Source: Streptomyces sp. NBC_01288
GTDB taxonomy: Bacteria; Actinomycetota; Actinomycetes; Streptomycetales; Streptomycetaceae
Reading direction: 5' to 3'
DNA length: 64,000 bases
Assembly: GCF_035982055.1 (NCBI RefSeq)
Contig: NZ_CP108427.1
Location: 3,472,001-3,536,000, forward strand
Every line of letters starts with the position of its first letter. Position 1 is the first letter of the stretch. The position numbers and the translations under genes were made by a program. This document shows, piece after piece, positions 1 to 6,125 of the stretch. The notes beneath the pieces are model-generated. The model was given only the letters and a program-made list of their open reading frames with translations, did not search any database and was not told the origin of the DNA.

Positions 1-140
1 ATGCCGAGTCCGACGACGAGGGCGACGAGCCACGGCATCGCGCTGCCCAGCCACATCGTGACGACGGCGAGGGTGAGGACCATGGACACGGCCGTCATGG
101 CGACGGCCGGCAGCACGGTCTTGGTGGTCTTGGCGTTCAC
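1..140 (-). CDS. Small membrane protein, cut by window edge (mobile-element transfer type)
   Basis: Only the first 46 codons are in the window. Reading leftward from a GTG at 138-140, the product has a short basic start followed by one long hydrophobic stretch (about residues 9-46), so it is an integral membrane protein. The GTG overlaps the stop codon of the upstream gene by 4 bases (GTGA), which implies translational coupling. Small membrane proteins of this kind (Spd type) are usual in Streptomyces conjugative elements and help plasmid spread. That role is inferred from position, since too little sequence is present for family assignment. Confidence 0.55.
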   Translation of the reverse strand, partial: MNAKTTKTVLPAVAMTAVSMVLTLAVVTMWLGSAMPWLVALVVGLG

Positions 141-493
141 CGTGTACCTCCCGCCTGCTCGGCAAGGGCCGTGTCGCCGGCGGGCACGGTGGCGTAGGCG
201 GTCAGCTCGATCTCCGCGCCCCCGTACGTGCCGTGGCCATCGAGGACGGCGGTGCGGTGGTCGCACTGGATGTGGAAGTCGACCGAGTCGGGCTCGATCC
301 TCAGCGCGTGGCGCCACTGCTCGAACGCGCCGAAGCTGTCGCACGTCATCCCGTGCAGCGACAGTCGCAGCACCTTCGGGTAGATGGGCGACACTTCCAC
401 GACGGGAGCGGTCAGGTGCGGGAAATCGACCGCGAGCAGGCGCAGCGTCGCAAGCGGTCCACTCAGGCCGCTCAGCGTCAGGTCCTCGTTCAT
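137..493 (-). CDS. Conserved hypothetical protein of an integrative element
   Basis: This is a 118-residue soluble protein with no signal peptide or membrane segment. I do not recognise a named domain; the middle is rich in beta-type sequence. Its ATG overlaps the stop of the PycTM-type gene by 4 bases (ATGA), and its own stop overlaps the next GTG by 4 bases. It is therefore the third cistron of a coupled four-gene operon read from the promoter at 1622-1650. Genes of this sort recur in the transfer regions of actinomycete integrative elements, but the function is unknown. Confidence 0.6.
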   Translation of the reverse strand: MNEDLTLSGLSGPLATLRLLAVDFPHLTAPVVEVSPIYPKVLRLSLHGMTCDSFGAFEQWRHALRIEPDSVDFHIQCDHRTAVLDGHGTYGGAEIELTAYATVPAGDTALAEQAGGTR

Positions 494-936
494 GCCGCAC
501 CCCCTGCCGCGATCAGCACGGCGATGATGAGCAGGGTGCCGCCGGTGAGGGTTAGGTCGACCGCGCGGCGCAGGCCCGTGTACTTGGCGACCGCCAGGCG
601 GGACAGCCCCGCGATGTCGGCGGCAAGGTCACCGGACACGGCGTCGGCGATCTGCTCGGGGGTGAGGGTGGCCCACAACGGGAAGCCGTGCCGGCCGCTC
701 AGGTTGGGGCGTACCGAGCGCAGCAACAGCCCTGCCGCGCCGATCAGCAGCCCCATCCCGAGCACGCCGACCACCAGGGCGGGCGGGATGAGCGGGAGGG
801 AACTGGCGATGGTCCAGGCGCCGGCGAGGACCGCGCCGACGAACGCCAGCAACAGGGCGGTCTTGTTGTCGGTCCGCGCAATCTCCGCCTTCACCTCAGC
901 GTGCGCAGCGGTCAGGTTCTGGTCGGTGGCGCTCAT
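490..936 (-). CDS. PycTM-type (Pycsar effector family) membrane protein
   Basis: The protein has 148 residues. An N-terminal amphipathic helix runs into two hydrophobic segments (about residues 25-45 and 50-72), then a soluble loop with an LTPEQ motif, then a third membrane segment at the C-terminus (about 125-147). This layout, with the TDNK motif just before the first membrane helix, matches the PycTM family, whose characterised members are membrane-damaging effectors of Pycsar anti-phage systems activated by cyclic pyrimidine nucleotides. No pyrimidine cyclase gene is in the window. The gene is the second cistron of a coupled operon (ATGA overlaps on both sides). Family membership is fairly sure; a defence role here is inference and a conjugation-linked role is equally possible. 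Confidence 0.7.
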   Translation of the reverse strand: MSATDQNLTAAHAEVKAEIARTDNKTALLLAFVGAVLAGAWTIASSLPLIPPALVVGVLGMGLLIGAAGLLLRSVRPNLSGRHGFPLWATLTPEQIADAVSGDLAADIAGLSRLAVAKYTGLRRAVDLTLTGGTLLIIAVLIAAGGAA

Positions 937-1199
937 GCGCCCACCCCCGGCATGCCCTCGGTGGTGCGGTTGGCCTGCTCACGGCGGGCCGTCAGCAGGC
1001 GGCGCCAGGCACGGCGGATGCGCTGCTGGTCCAGCTCGCTCGGGGTGCGGTCAAGAGTGATGATCTGTGCGCTGAGCAGGTTGACGCCCGCCGTGATGGC
1101 GGGCATCTCCTGCTCGATCGCGTCCAGTTCCGCGTCCGTGGGCTCGATCCAGTCGGCGAACGCGGTAACAGTCTCTTGAACAGTGACGATGTGCTTCAT
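933..1199 (-). CDS. DUF6284 family protein
   Basis: This is an 88-residue acidic and then basic helical protein that begins with an ATG at 1197-1199. Its PTDAELDAIE-type helix and C-terminal RRAWRR segment match the DUF6284 family, which is found almost only in Streptomyces and relatives and often lies in integrative elements. It is the first cistron of the leftward operon, about 420 bases downstream of the strong promoter at 1622-1650, so the transcript has a very long leader that contains a boxA-like element and a GC hairpin. Function unknown. Confidence 0.7.
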   Translation of the reverse strand: MKHIVTVQETVTAFADWIEPTDAELDAIEQEMPAITAGVNLLSAQIITLDRTPSELDQQRIRRAWRRLLTARREQANRTTEGMPGVGA

Positions 1200-1236
1200 T
1201 GGGTCGTGTTCCTCTCAGCGTGGAACGGCCCGAACA

Positions 1237-1266
1237 GCGGCCCCGGGTCTAGCCACCCGGGGCCGC
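1237..1266 (-). terminator. GC-rich hairpin in leader of leftward operon
   Basis: A perfect 12-bp inverted repeat with a 6-base loop (CTAGCC) lies about 38 bases upstream of the DUF6284 start and within the leftward transcript. There is no T-run, so it may act as an attenuator or factor-dependent terminator, or mask the ribosome site. The boxA-like element upstream would make sense if this hairpin has to be read through. Confidence 0.5.
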
Positions 1267-1445
1267 GCGCCGTTGAAGTCGGGAATCCGGCTCCCCTCAG
1301 CGCCGCTCGTACGAGACGAACAGCGGAGGCAACCGGCCGTAGCTGTTGAGCTGCGGAAAGGTCGGGTTGCGCTGTACCGCGCACGGGACAGAAACCGTGC
1401 GCGCCCGCCCGCTTGTTTGCGGAGGTGGGGCGGGTCCCCCTCAAA

Positions 1446-1470
1446 CACTCTGTTGAGTTTTCAAAGAACA
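1446..1470 (-). promoter_or_regulatory. boxA-like antitermination element
   Basis: Read on the minus strand this stretch begins TGTTCTTTGAAAACTCAAC, which is the Gram-positive rRNA-leader boxA sequence bound by NusB/S10 in antitermination. It lies about 155 bases into the predicted leftward transcript and upstream of the hairpin at 1237-1266. No rRNA gene is nearby, so it belongs to the element's own operon. Similarity to boxA is seen directly; antitermination here is inferred. Confidence 0.6.
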
Positions 1471-1594
1471 GATCCTCCCCGGCAAGCGCGGTAACCCCTG
1501 GTCAGAGGGGTTCTCGTCCTCACGAGACCCGCCGGGCGCTCTGCGGTCGTGTAGTTCGAAGCAGCCCAAAGAAGGGCCCTCCCTGCGCTCCGCT

Positions 1595-1604
1595 GAACTA
1601 GTTC
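1595..1604. promoter_or_regulatory. GAACTAGTTC operator, copy 1
   Basis: Perfect 10-bp palindrome GAACTAGTTC, with the extended match CTGAACTAGTTCTGC. It sits just downstream of the -10 box of the leftward promoter (1622-1650), where a bound repressor would block transcription. It is a likely site for the GntR regulator encoded at 1770-2546. Confidence 0.65.
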
Positions 1605-1621
1605 TGCGGTGCGCTGTGACG

Positions 1622-1650
1622 ATTAAGACACGCCCCGGAGGGGGTGTCAA
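1622..1650 (-). promoter_or_regulatory. Strong sigma-70-type promoter, leftward
   Basis: On the minus strand TTGACA (1645-1650) is separated by exactly 17 bases from CTTAAT (1622-1627), close to the housekeeping sigma consensus. It points to the DUF6284/PycTM operon. GAACTAGTTC palindromes lie 2 bases upstream of the -35 box and about 17 bases downstream of the -10 box. Confidence 0.7.
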
Positions 1651-1652
1651 CA

Positions 1653-1662
1653 GAACTAGTTC
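1653..1662. promoter_or_regulatory. GAACTAGTTC operator, copy 2
   Basis: Second perfect palindrome, immediately upstream of the -35 box of the leftward promoter. Its extended match to copy 1 (CTGAACTAGTTCTG) is on the opposite strand. Centre-to-centre spacing to copy 1 is 58 bases. Confidence 0.65.
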
Positions 1663-1716
1663 AGAGTCTTCGAGATTCGTTCGGGCGGTCGCGAAACGAT
1701 CCCGGCTATCCTCTTA

Positions 1717-1726
1717 GGACTAGTTC
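1717..1726. promoter_or_regulatory. GAACTAGTTC-like operator, copy 3
   Basis: GGACTAGTTC followed by TGC, one base off the palindrome of copies 1 and 2. It lies about 45 bases before the GntR gene start and 5 bases after a TATCCT sequence that could be that gene's -10 box, a placement expected for autorepression. Confidence 0.55.
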
Positions 1727-1769
1727 TGCAAGACTGGGGGCGCGAGCCACACATCCGAGGGAGTCACGC

Positions 1770-2546
1770 GTGGAGGAGACCAAGGTTCCGAAGGTTCAGC
1801 GGCTGGCCGCTGAGCTGCGGACGAAGATTCGGCAGGGGGTGTACCCCCCGGGGTCCGCGCTGCCCAAGGTCCGAGAACTTCAGGAATCCGAAGGCGTCGC
1901 CTACCAGACCGTGCGCGACGTGTATCGAGTGCTCGAAGACGAGGGTTTGATCATTTCCCGCAGGGGTGAGGGCACCTTCGTGTCTCCGATCCTCGGGAAG
2001 ATCCACCGGGACGGAACTGGCCGCTACATCAAGTCGGCCAGGGAAGAGGCCGGCGCCCGTGGTGCGTTCGCGGCGGAAATCGCCAGGCTGGGGATGACCT
2101 CGAACGCGACAACCGTGATCAGTCGGGAGCGGCCACCGAAGCGGGTTGCCGAGATTCTGGGCATCCATCACGCCGCTAAGGCACTGGTGCGGGCGCGAAT
2201 CATGCGCGCCGATGCCACCGTGGTCCAGGTGGCGGCCTCGTACTTCCCTGGGGATGTGGCGTTCGACACTCAGCTCGAACAGCAGGACACAGGAGACGGC
2301 GGCAGCAAGTCTCGTCTTGCCGAACTCGGGTACCAGCAGACCAGCATCCGAGAGTCCATCGACGTACGGCCCCCGAGCAAGACTGAAGCCGAGTCCCTTG
2401 GTGTCTCAGCCGACAGGTTGGTCTACGAGATCACCCATGTCGGCCTGACCGAGAGCGGCAGGGCTGTGGAGGTCTGCGTGCACGTTATGCCCATCACCCT
2501 TTGGTCACTCAGCTATGAGTGGCCCATCGACCTGCCCGCAGTCTGA
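1770..2546 (+). CDS. GntR-family repressor with UTRA effector domain (Kor type)
   Basis: The product has 258 residues. A winged helix-turn-helix of GntR type (about residues 5-75, with the Q-T-V-R-D recognition helix and RRGEGTFV wing) is followed by a UTRA ligand-binding domain (about 90-255). I chose GTG 1770, preceded by GAGG 9 bases upstream, because the conserved domain begins right after it; the longer in-frame reading would cover the operators. In Streptomyces integrative elements a GntR repressor next to the transfer genes keeps them silent (KorSA of pSAM2 is the model). Three palindromic sites in the intergenic region are its likely targets. Base composition is visibly less GC-rich than in the chromosome genes to the right. 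Confidence 0.85.
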   Translation: MEETKVPKVQRLAAELRTKIRQGVYPPGSALPKVRELQESEGVAYQTVRDVYRVLEDEGLIISRRGEGTFVSPILGKIHRDGTGRYIKSAREEAGARGAFAAEIARLGMTSNATTVISRERPPKRVAEILGIHHAAKALVRARIMRADATVVQVAASYFPGDVAFDTQLEQQDTGDGGSKSRLAELGYQQTSIRESIDVRPPSKTEAESLGVSADRLVYEITHVGLTESGRAVEVCVHVMPITLWSLSYEWPIDLPAV

Positions 2547-2560
2547 GAGGAAACACCGAA

Positions 2561-3109
2561 GTGAGCAGCAACACCGCCATCGTCCGCGACGCCACAGAGC
2601 GCTACCGCACCGCTCGACGGGAGGCAGGTGAGAGCCGGGGCGCCTTCGAGACCGAGATCAAGCGGCTCGGGGGGACTCCCCGGGTGGAAACCGCGATCCG
2701 TCGCGACGTCGCGCCCTCTCACGTGGCCGAACTCCTCGGCATCGCGGCCACCGACCAGACCGTCATCCGCGCTCGGCACATGTACAACGGCGAGAGCCTG
2801 GTGCAGCTTGCCGACTCGTACGTGCCTGTGGACGTGGCGGAGGCCGCCGGCGTAGAGAACCCTGACCCCGGGCTTGGCGGCATCATCAGCCGGATGCGTG
2901 ACGCTGGGTTCGAGCAGACCGAAGCGATTGAGGAGGTCTCTCTGTACCCGGCAACCTCGATCGAAGCAGAGGCGTTCGGGGTTGAGGTCGGTAGCAACCT
3001 GCTTCAGATCACGCACACCGGCTACACGAAGACCGGCCGTGCCGTGGAGGTCACCGTGCACCGCCCTAGCCCCGGCTGGGTCCTGCGCTACAGCCCGCCC
3101 CTCAGCTGA
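2561..3109 (+). CDS. UTRA-domain protein without DNA-binding domain
   Basis: The product has 182 residues and starts at GTG 2561, with GAGAGG about 10 bases upstream and 14 bases after the repressor stop. It aligns over its whole length with the C-terminal part of the neighbouring GntR protein (for example GAFETEIKRLG against GAFAAEIARLG, and GRAVEVTVH against GRAVEVCVH) but has no helix-turn-helix. It is thus a stand-alone UTRA effector domain, probably produced by partial duplication. It could form mixed dimers with the repressor or sequester its ligand. This role is inferred; the homology is plain in the sequence. Confidence 0.75.
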   Translation: MSSNTAIVRDATERYRTARREAGESRGAFETEIKRLGGTPRVETAIRRDVAPSHVAELLGIAATDQTVIRARHMYNGESLVQLADSYVPVDVAEAAGVENPDPGLGGIISRMRDAGFEQTEAIEEVSLYPATSIEAEAFGVEVGSNLLQITHTGYTKTGRAVEVTVHRPSPGWVLRYSPPLS

Positions 3110-3121
3110 ACCCTGCCCATG

Positions 3122-3160
3122 GTGACGGCCTGCACCGAACGGTGCAGGCCGTCACTGTTT
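3122..3160 (+). terminator. Intrinsic terminator after the UTRA pair
   Basis: Perfect 15-bp stem (3122-3136 with 3141-3155), GAAC loop, followed by TGTTT. It lies 12 bases after the stop codon. Confidence 0.85.
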
Positions 3161-3217
3161 CCGCCCTTAGCCAGATCTCACGTCGTAGCAGGTCACGCAC
3201 GCTCTCCGGGGCCGTCT

Positions 3218-3241
3218 GTGGGCCGTCCAAGGACGGCCCAC
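3218..3241. repeat. Inverted repeat at the presumed element/chromosome border
   Basis: Perfect 11-bp inverted repeat with a 2-base centre (GTGGGCCGTCC-AA-GGACGGCCCAC). It is followed at 3241-3270 by short direct repeats of CGACCAA/CGACGAC. It may terminate the monooxygenase transcript or belong to the end of the integrated element. No tRNA or attachment core is recognisable. Confidence 0.4.
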
Positions 3242-3292
3242 GACGACCAATAACGACCAACGACGACTGTTCGGCCGCAGGTCAGATGCCCG

Positions 3293-4546
3293 TCAGGCTC
3301 CGGCGACCGAGGCCAGGTACGCCCCAGTCTTCTCCGGCTCATAGAAGAAGTTCTCAAAATCGGCGGGGTCATCAAACGCGTTGGCGAACCGATCCGCCAC
3401 CGGCTGCAACTGCCCAGCCGCCCCAATGAGGTTGAGAATATGCTCCGGCGGCGGAGCCAACATCGCGTTGGTCCACTTCGTAACGTGCCGCGCAGTCGAC
3501 CAGTACCGCTCGAACGTCGCCGTCATCCAGTCCCCGTCGAACTCCTTCTCCCCGTGCTCAAGAATCGACGCGAGATACGAAGCGGCGCACTTGGACGCGG
3601 AGTTGGACCCCTGCCCGGTGATCGGGTCGTTCGCGACGACGACATCCGCGACACCCAGCACCAGGCCACCACCCGGCAGCTGACCGACCGGGTTACGGAC
3701 GGTGGGCGCGTACCGCCCGGCCAACGTCCCACCCGCGTCCGTGAGTTCGACGCCCCGCGCCCGCTCGTACTCCCACGGCGTGAACTTCTCCATGAGTTCC
3801 AGGGTCAGGGAGAGGTGCCGGGCCGGGTCCTTGATGCCGTTGAAGGCGTCCAACGGCCCGCCGGGTATGCCCTCCCAGAACAGGATGTCCGCACGGCCCG
3901 ACGTGGTGAGCGTCGGCATCACGAACAACTCGCCGACGCCGGGCACCAGGTTGCAGCGGACCGCGTCGAACTCCGGGTGCTCCGGACGCGGTCCGAGACC
4001 GTGGACGTAGGAGACGGCCAGGGCGCGCTGCGGCTCGGTGTACGGGGACCGCTCCGGGTCGCGGGCGAACATCGAGACCAGCTCGCCCTTGCCCGCCGAC
4101 ACCAGGACGAGGTCGTACGTACGGGCGAAGTAGTCGAGGTCCCCAACAGCCGCGCCGTGGATGACCAGTTGGCCGCCGCGCTGGGCGAACGTCTCCATCC
4201 AGCCGGCCATCTTCACCCGCTGGTCGACCGACTGCGCGTACCCGTCGAGCTTGCCCACCCAGTCGATCGCGCGCTGTGTCGGCCCCGGGTCGTGCGAGCC
4301 GGGGGCGGCGACCGAGACGCCGAGTCCTTCGATCTTCGGGGCCTGGGACTCCCAGAAGTTCAGCTGGAGATCGCGCTCGTGCTGGAGTGCCGTGGTGAAC
4401 ATGCACTGCGTCGACATGACCCGTCCGGAGCGGATCTCGTCCGCCGTCCGGTTGGACATCAGGGTGACCTCGTACCCGTGCGACTGGAGTCCGAGGGCGA
4501 GTTGGAGCCCGGACTGGCCGGCTCCGACGACGAGTATCTTCCGCAT
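3293..4546 (-). CDS. Styrene/indole monooxygenase-family flavoprotein
   Basis: The product has 417 residues. An N-terminal FAD-binding Rossmann fold is shown by G8-x-G10-x-x-G13, and the C-terminal part contains the ANDPITGQGSN segment typical of group E (StyA-like) monooxygenases. These enzymes epoxidise styrene or indole using FADH2 supplied by a separate reductase; no reductase gene (StyB) is nearby. I start at ATG 4544-4546, since the nucleotide-binding fold begins at once. It lies 25 bases after the conservon GTPase gene, so it is probably the last gene of that operon, in the place where many conservons carry a cytochrome P450. The natural substrate is unknown. Confidence 0.8.
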   Translation of the reverse strand: MRKILVVGAGQSGLQLALGLQSHGYEVTLMSNRTADEIRSGRVMSTQCMFTTALQHERDLQLNFWESQAPKIEGLGVSVAAPGSHDPGPTQRAIDWVGKLDGYAQSVDQRVKMAGWMETFAQRGGQLVIHGAAVGDLDYFARTYDLVLVSAGKGELVSMFARDPERSPYTEPQRALAVSYVHGLGPRPEHPEFDAVRCNLVPGVGELFVMPTLTTSGRADILFWEGIPGGPLDAFNGIKDPARHLSLTLELMEKFTPWEYERARGVELTDAGGTLAGRYAPTVRNPVGQLPGGGLVLGVADVVVANDPITGQGSNSASKCAASYLASILEHGEKEFDGDWMTATFERYWSTARHVTKWTNAMLAPPPEHILNLIGAAGQLQPVADRFANAFDDPADFENFFYEPEKTGAYLASVAGA

Positions 4547-4571
4547 ACGGGTGGTGGCTCCTTGGTCGCGA

Positions 4572-5234
4572 CTACTCGGGGGTGACGTCCAGCGCGTGGC
4601 CGACAAGGGCGAGCAGGGTCTCGATGGCCGAGATCCGCCGCCGCGCATCCATGATCATGACAGGTACGTGCGCGGGGACCGTCAACGCCTCCCGCACGTC
4701 CTCCGGTTCGAACCGCTCGCTGCCGACGAAGTGGTTGACCGCGACGATGTACGGCAGCCCACAGCTCTCGAAGTAGTCCAGCGCGGGGAAACAGTCCTTG
4801 AGGCGGCGGGTGTCGGCGAGGACCACGGCGCCTATCGCGCCGCGCACCAGGTCGTCCCACATGAACCAGAACCGCTGCTGTCCCGGCGTACCGAACAGGT
4901 AGAGCACCAGGTCGTCGTCGAGCGTGAGCCGGCCGTAGTCCATGGCGACCGTGGTCGTCATCTTGCCGGGGGTGGCCGTGAGGTCGTCGGTCTCCTCGCT
5001 GGCCTCGGTCATCAGCGCCTCCGTCTGGAGGGGCTGGATCTCGGAGACGGCGCCGACCATGGTGGTCTTGCCGGCCCCGAAGCCGCCGGCCACCACGATC
5101 TTCGTGGCGACGGGCGCGCGGGTGCGGTCCTGCTGCCAGGGCCTCAACTGCTCCTCGCCATCGAGGAGTTGCTTCTCGTCGTTGAGGAGCGGGGCGACGC
5201 CGTAGGCGGCGGCGTCAGAGACGACGGAGTCCAC
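4572..5234 (-). CDS. Conservon GTPase-like protein (CvnD type)
   Basis: The product has 220 residues. A P-loop GGFGAGKT lies at residues 50-57, a G3-like segment FGTPGQQRF follows, and DTRR and VNHF replace usual switch and specificity motifs, as in the Ras/ARF-like GTPases of actinomycete conservons. In conservons this protein is thought to work with the roadblock protein and the sensor-kinase-like protein as a membrane-associated switch resembling a G-protein system. The start overlaps the DUF742 gene by 20 bases, so the genes are coupled. Confidence 0.9.
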   Translation of the reverse strand: MDSVVSDAAAYGVAPLLNDEKQLLDGEEQLRPWQQDRTRAPVATKIVVAGGFGAGKTTMVGAVSEIQPLQTEALMTEASEETDDLTATPGKMTTTVAMDYGRLTLDDDLVLYLFGTPGQQRFWFMWDDLVRGAIGAVVLADTRRLKDCFPALDYFESCGLPYIVAVNHFVGSERFEPEDVREALTVPAHVPVMIMDARRRISAIETLLALVGHALDVTPE

Positions 5235-5625
5235 TCAGCACCTTTTCCAGCAGAGCGCGGTCAGGACGGCCCGTACCGTGAGCGGTTCCGGTTCCGTACA
5301 CACGGATCTTTCCCTGGTCCGCGAGATCGCTCAGGAGCACGCGGACCACGCCGAGCGGCATCTTCAGCAGCGCGGCGATCTCGGCCACCGTGCGCATACG
5401 GCGGCAGAGTTCGACGATGGCCCGCATCTCCGGCATGACCCGGGTGTTGAGGGAACCGTTCGTCAACTCCTTGCGCTCCTCCGGGGCTTCGAGAGCCGCC
5501 ACGAAGGTCTCGACGAGGAGGACATGGCCGAATCGGGTACGGCCGCCGGTGAGCGAGTAGGGGCGTACCCGGGCGGGTTTGCGGTCGCCGCCGCGCACCG
5601 GGAGCCTGTTGGGCGTACGGCTCAT
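5215..5625 (-). CDS. DUF742 protein of conservon (CvnC type)
   Basis: The product has 136 residues. The N-terminal RPYSLTGGR motif and the C-terminal winged-helix-like region (MPLGVVRVLLSDLADQG) are the hallmarks of DUF742. In conservons this protein interacts with the GTPase and roadblock partners. It overlaps both neighbours (4 bases with the roadblock gene, 20 with the GTPase gene). The exact biochemical role is not known. Confidence 0.9.
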   Translation of the reverse strand: MSRTPNRLPVRGGDRKPARVRPYSLTGGRTRFGHVLLVETFVAALEAPEERKELTNGSLNTRVMPEMRAIVELCRRMRTVAEIAALLKMPLGVVRVLLSDLADQGKIRVYGTGTAHGTGRPDRALLEKVLSGLRRL

Positions 5626-6125
5626 CGCGCACTCCCCGAGGTCGCGTCTTCGAGGGATTTCCGTAGCTCGCTGCGGAGTTCGGGCGTCAGGACGTGGCCG
5701 GCGCGGCCGACGAAGAGCGCCATGTGGTAGGCCACGATGCTCATGTCGCAGTCCGCGGCGCCGTGCACGCCGAGCAGCGAACCGTCGCTGATCGACATCA
5801 CGAAGAGGCTGCCCTCCTCCATCGCGACCATGGTGTGCTTCACCGGGCCGGAGTCCAGCAGTTTCGCGGCGCCGATGGTGAGGCTGCCGATGCCGGAGAC
5901 GATGGTGGCCAGGTCCGCGGCGGAGCCTCGCGGGCCGGTGCGCTTGGTTTCGAGAGCCTCTTTGGCCTCGGCGTTCCTCTCCGGATCGGAGGAGAGGAGC
6001 AGCAGGCCGTCGGAGGAGACGACCGCGACCGACTGGATGCCGGGCACCTCCTCGACGAGGTTGCTCAGCAGCCAGTGCAGGTTGCGGGCTTCACTGCTCA
6101 GTCCGAAGGTACTGGGCGCGGTCAA
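5622..6125 (-). CDS. Roadblock/LC7 domain protein of conservon (CvnB type)
   Basis: The product has 167 residues, mostly one roadblock/LC7 domain (about residues 10-125), recognisable by the VAVVSSDGLLL strand and the later MDEGSLFV-like strand (here EEGSLFVMSISDG). Such proteins act as activators of, or scaffolds for, small GTPases; in Streptomyces they are the second gene of conservons. The start codon overlaps the stop of the kinase-like gene by 4 bases. Confidence 0.9.
   Translation of the reverse strand: MTAPSTFGLSSEARNLHWLLSNLVEEVPGIQSVAVVSSDGLLLLSSDPERNAEAKEALETKRTGPRGSAADLATIVSGIGSLTIGAAKLLDSGPVKHTMVAMEEGSLFVMSISDGSLLGVHGAADCDMSIVAYHMALFVGRAGHVLTPELRSELRKSLEDATSGSAR

Noticed and set aside
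1..1199. A complete Pycsar defence operon
   Set aside because: Only the effector-like gene is seen; no cyclase is encoded in the visible part.
1446..1470. Possible nearby rRNA operon suggested by the boxA sequence
   Set aside because: No 16S, 23S or tRNA sequence follows; the element operon itself is downstream.
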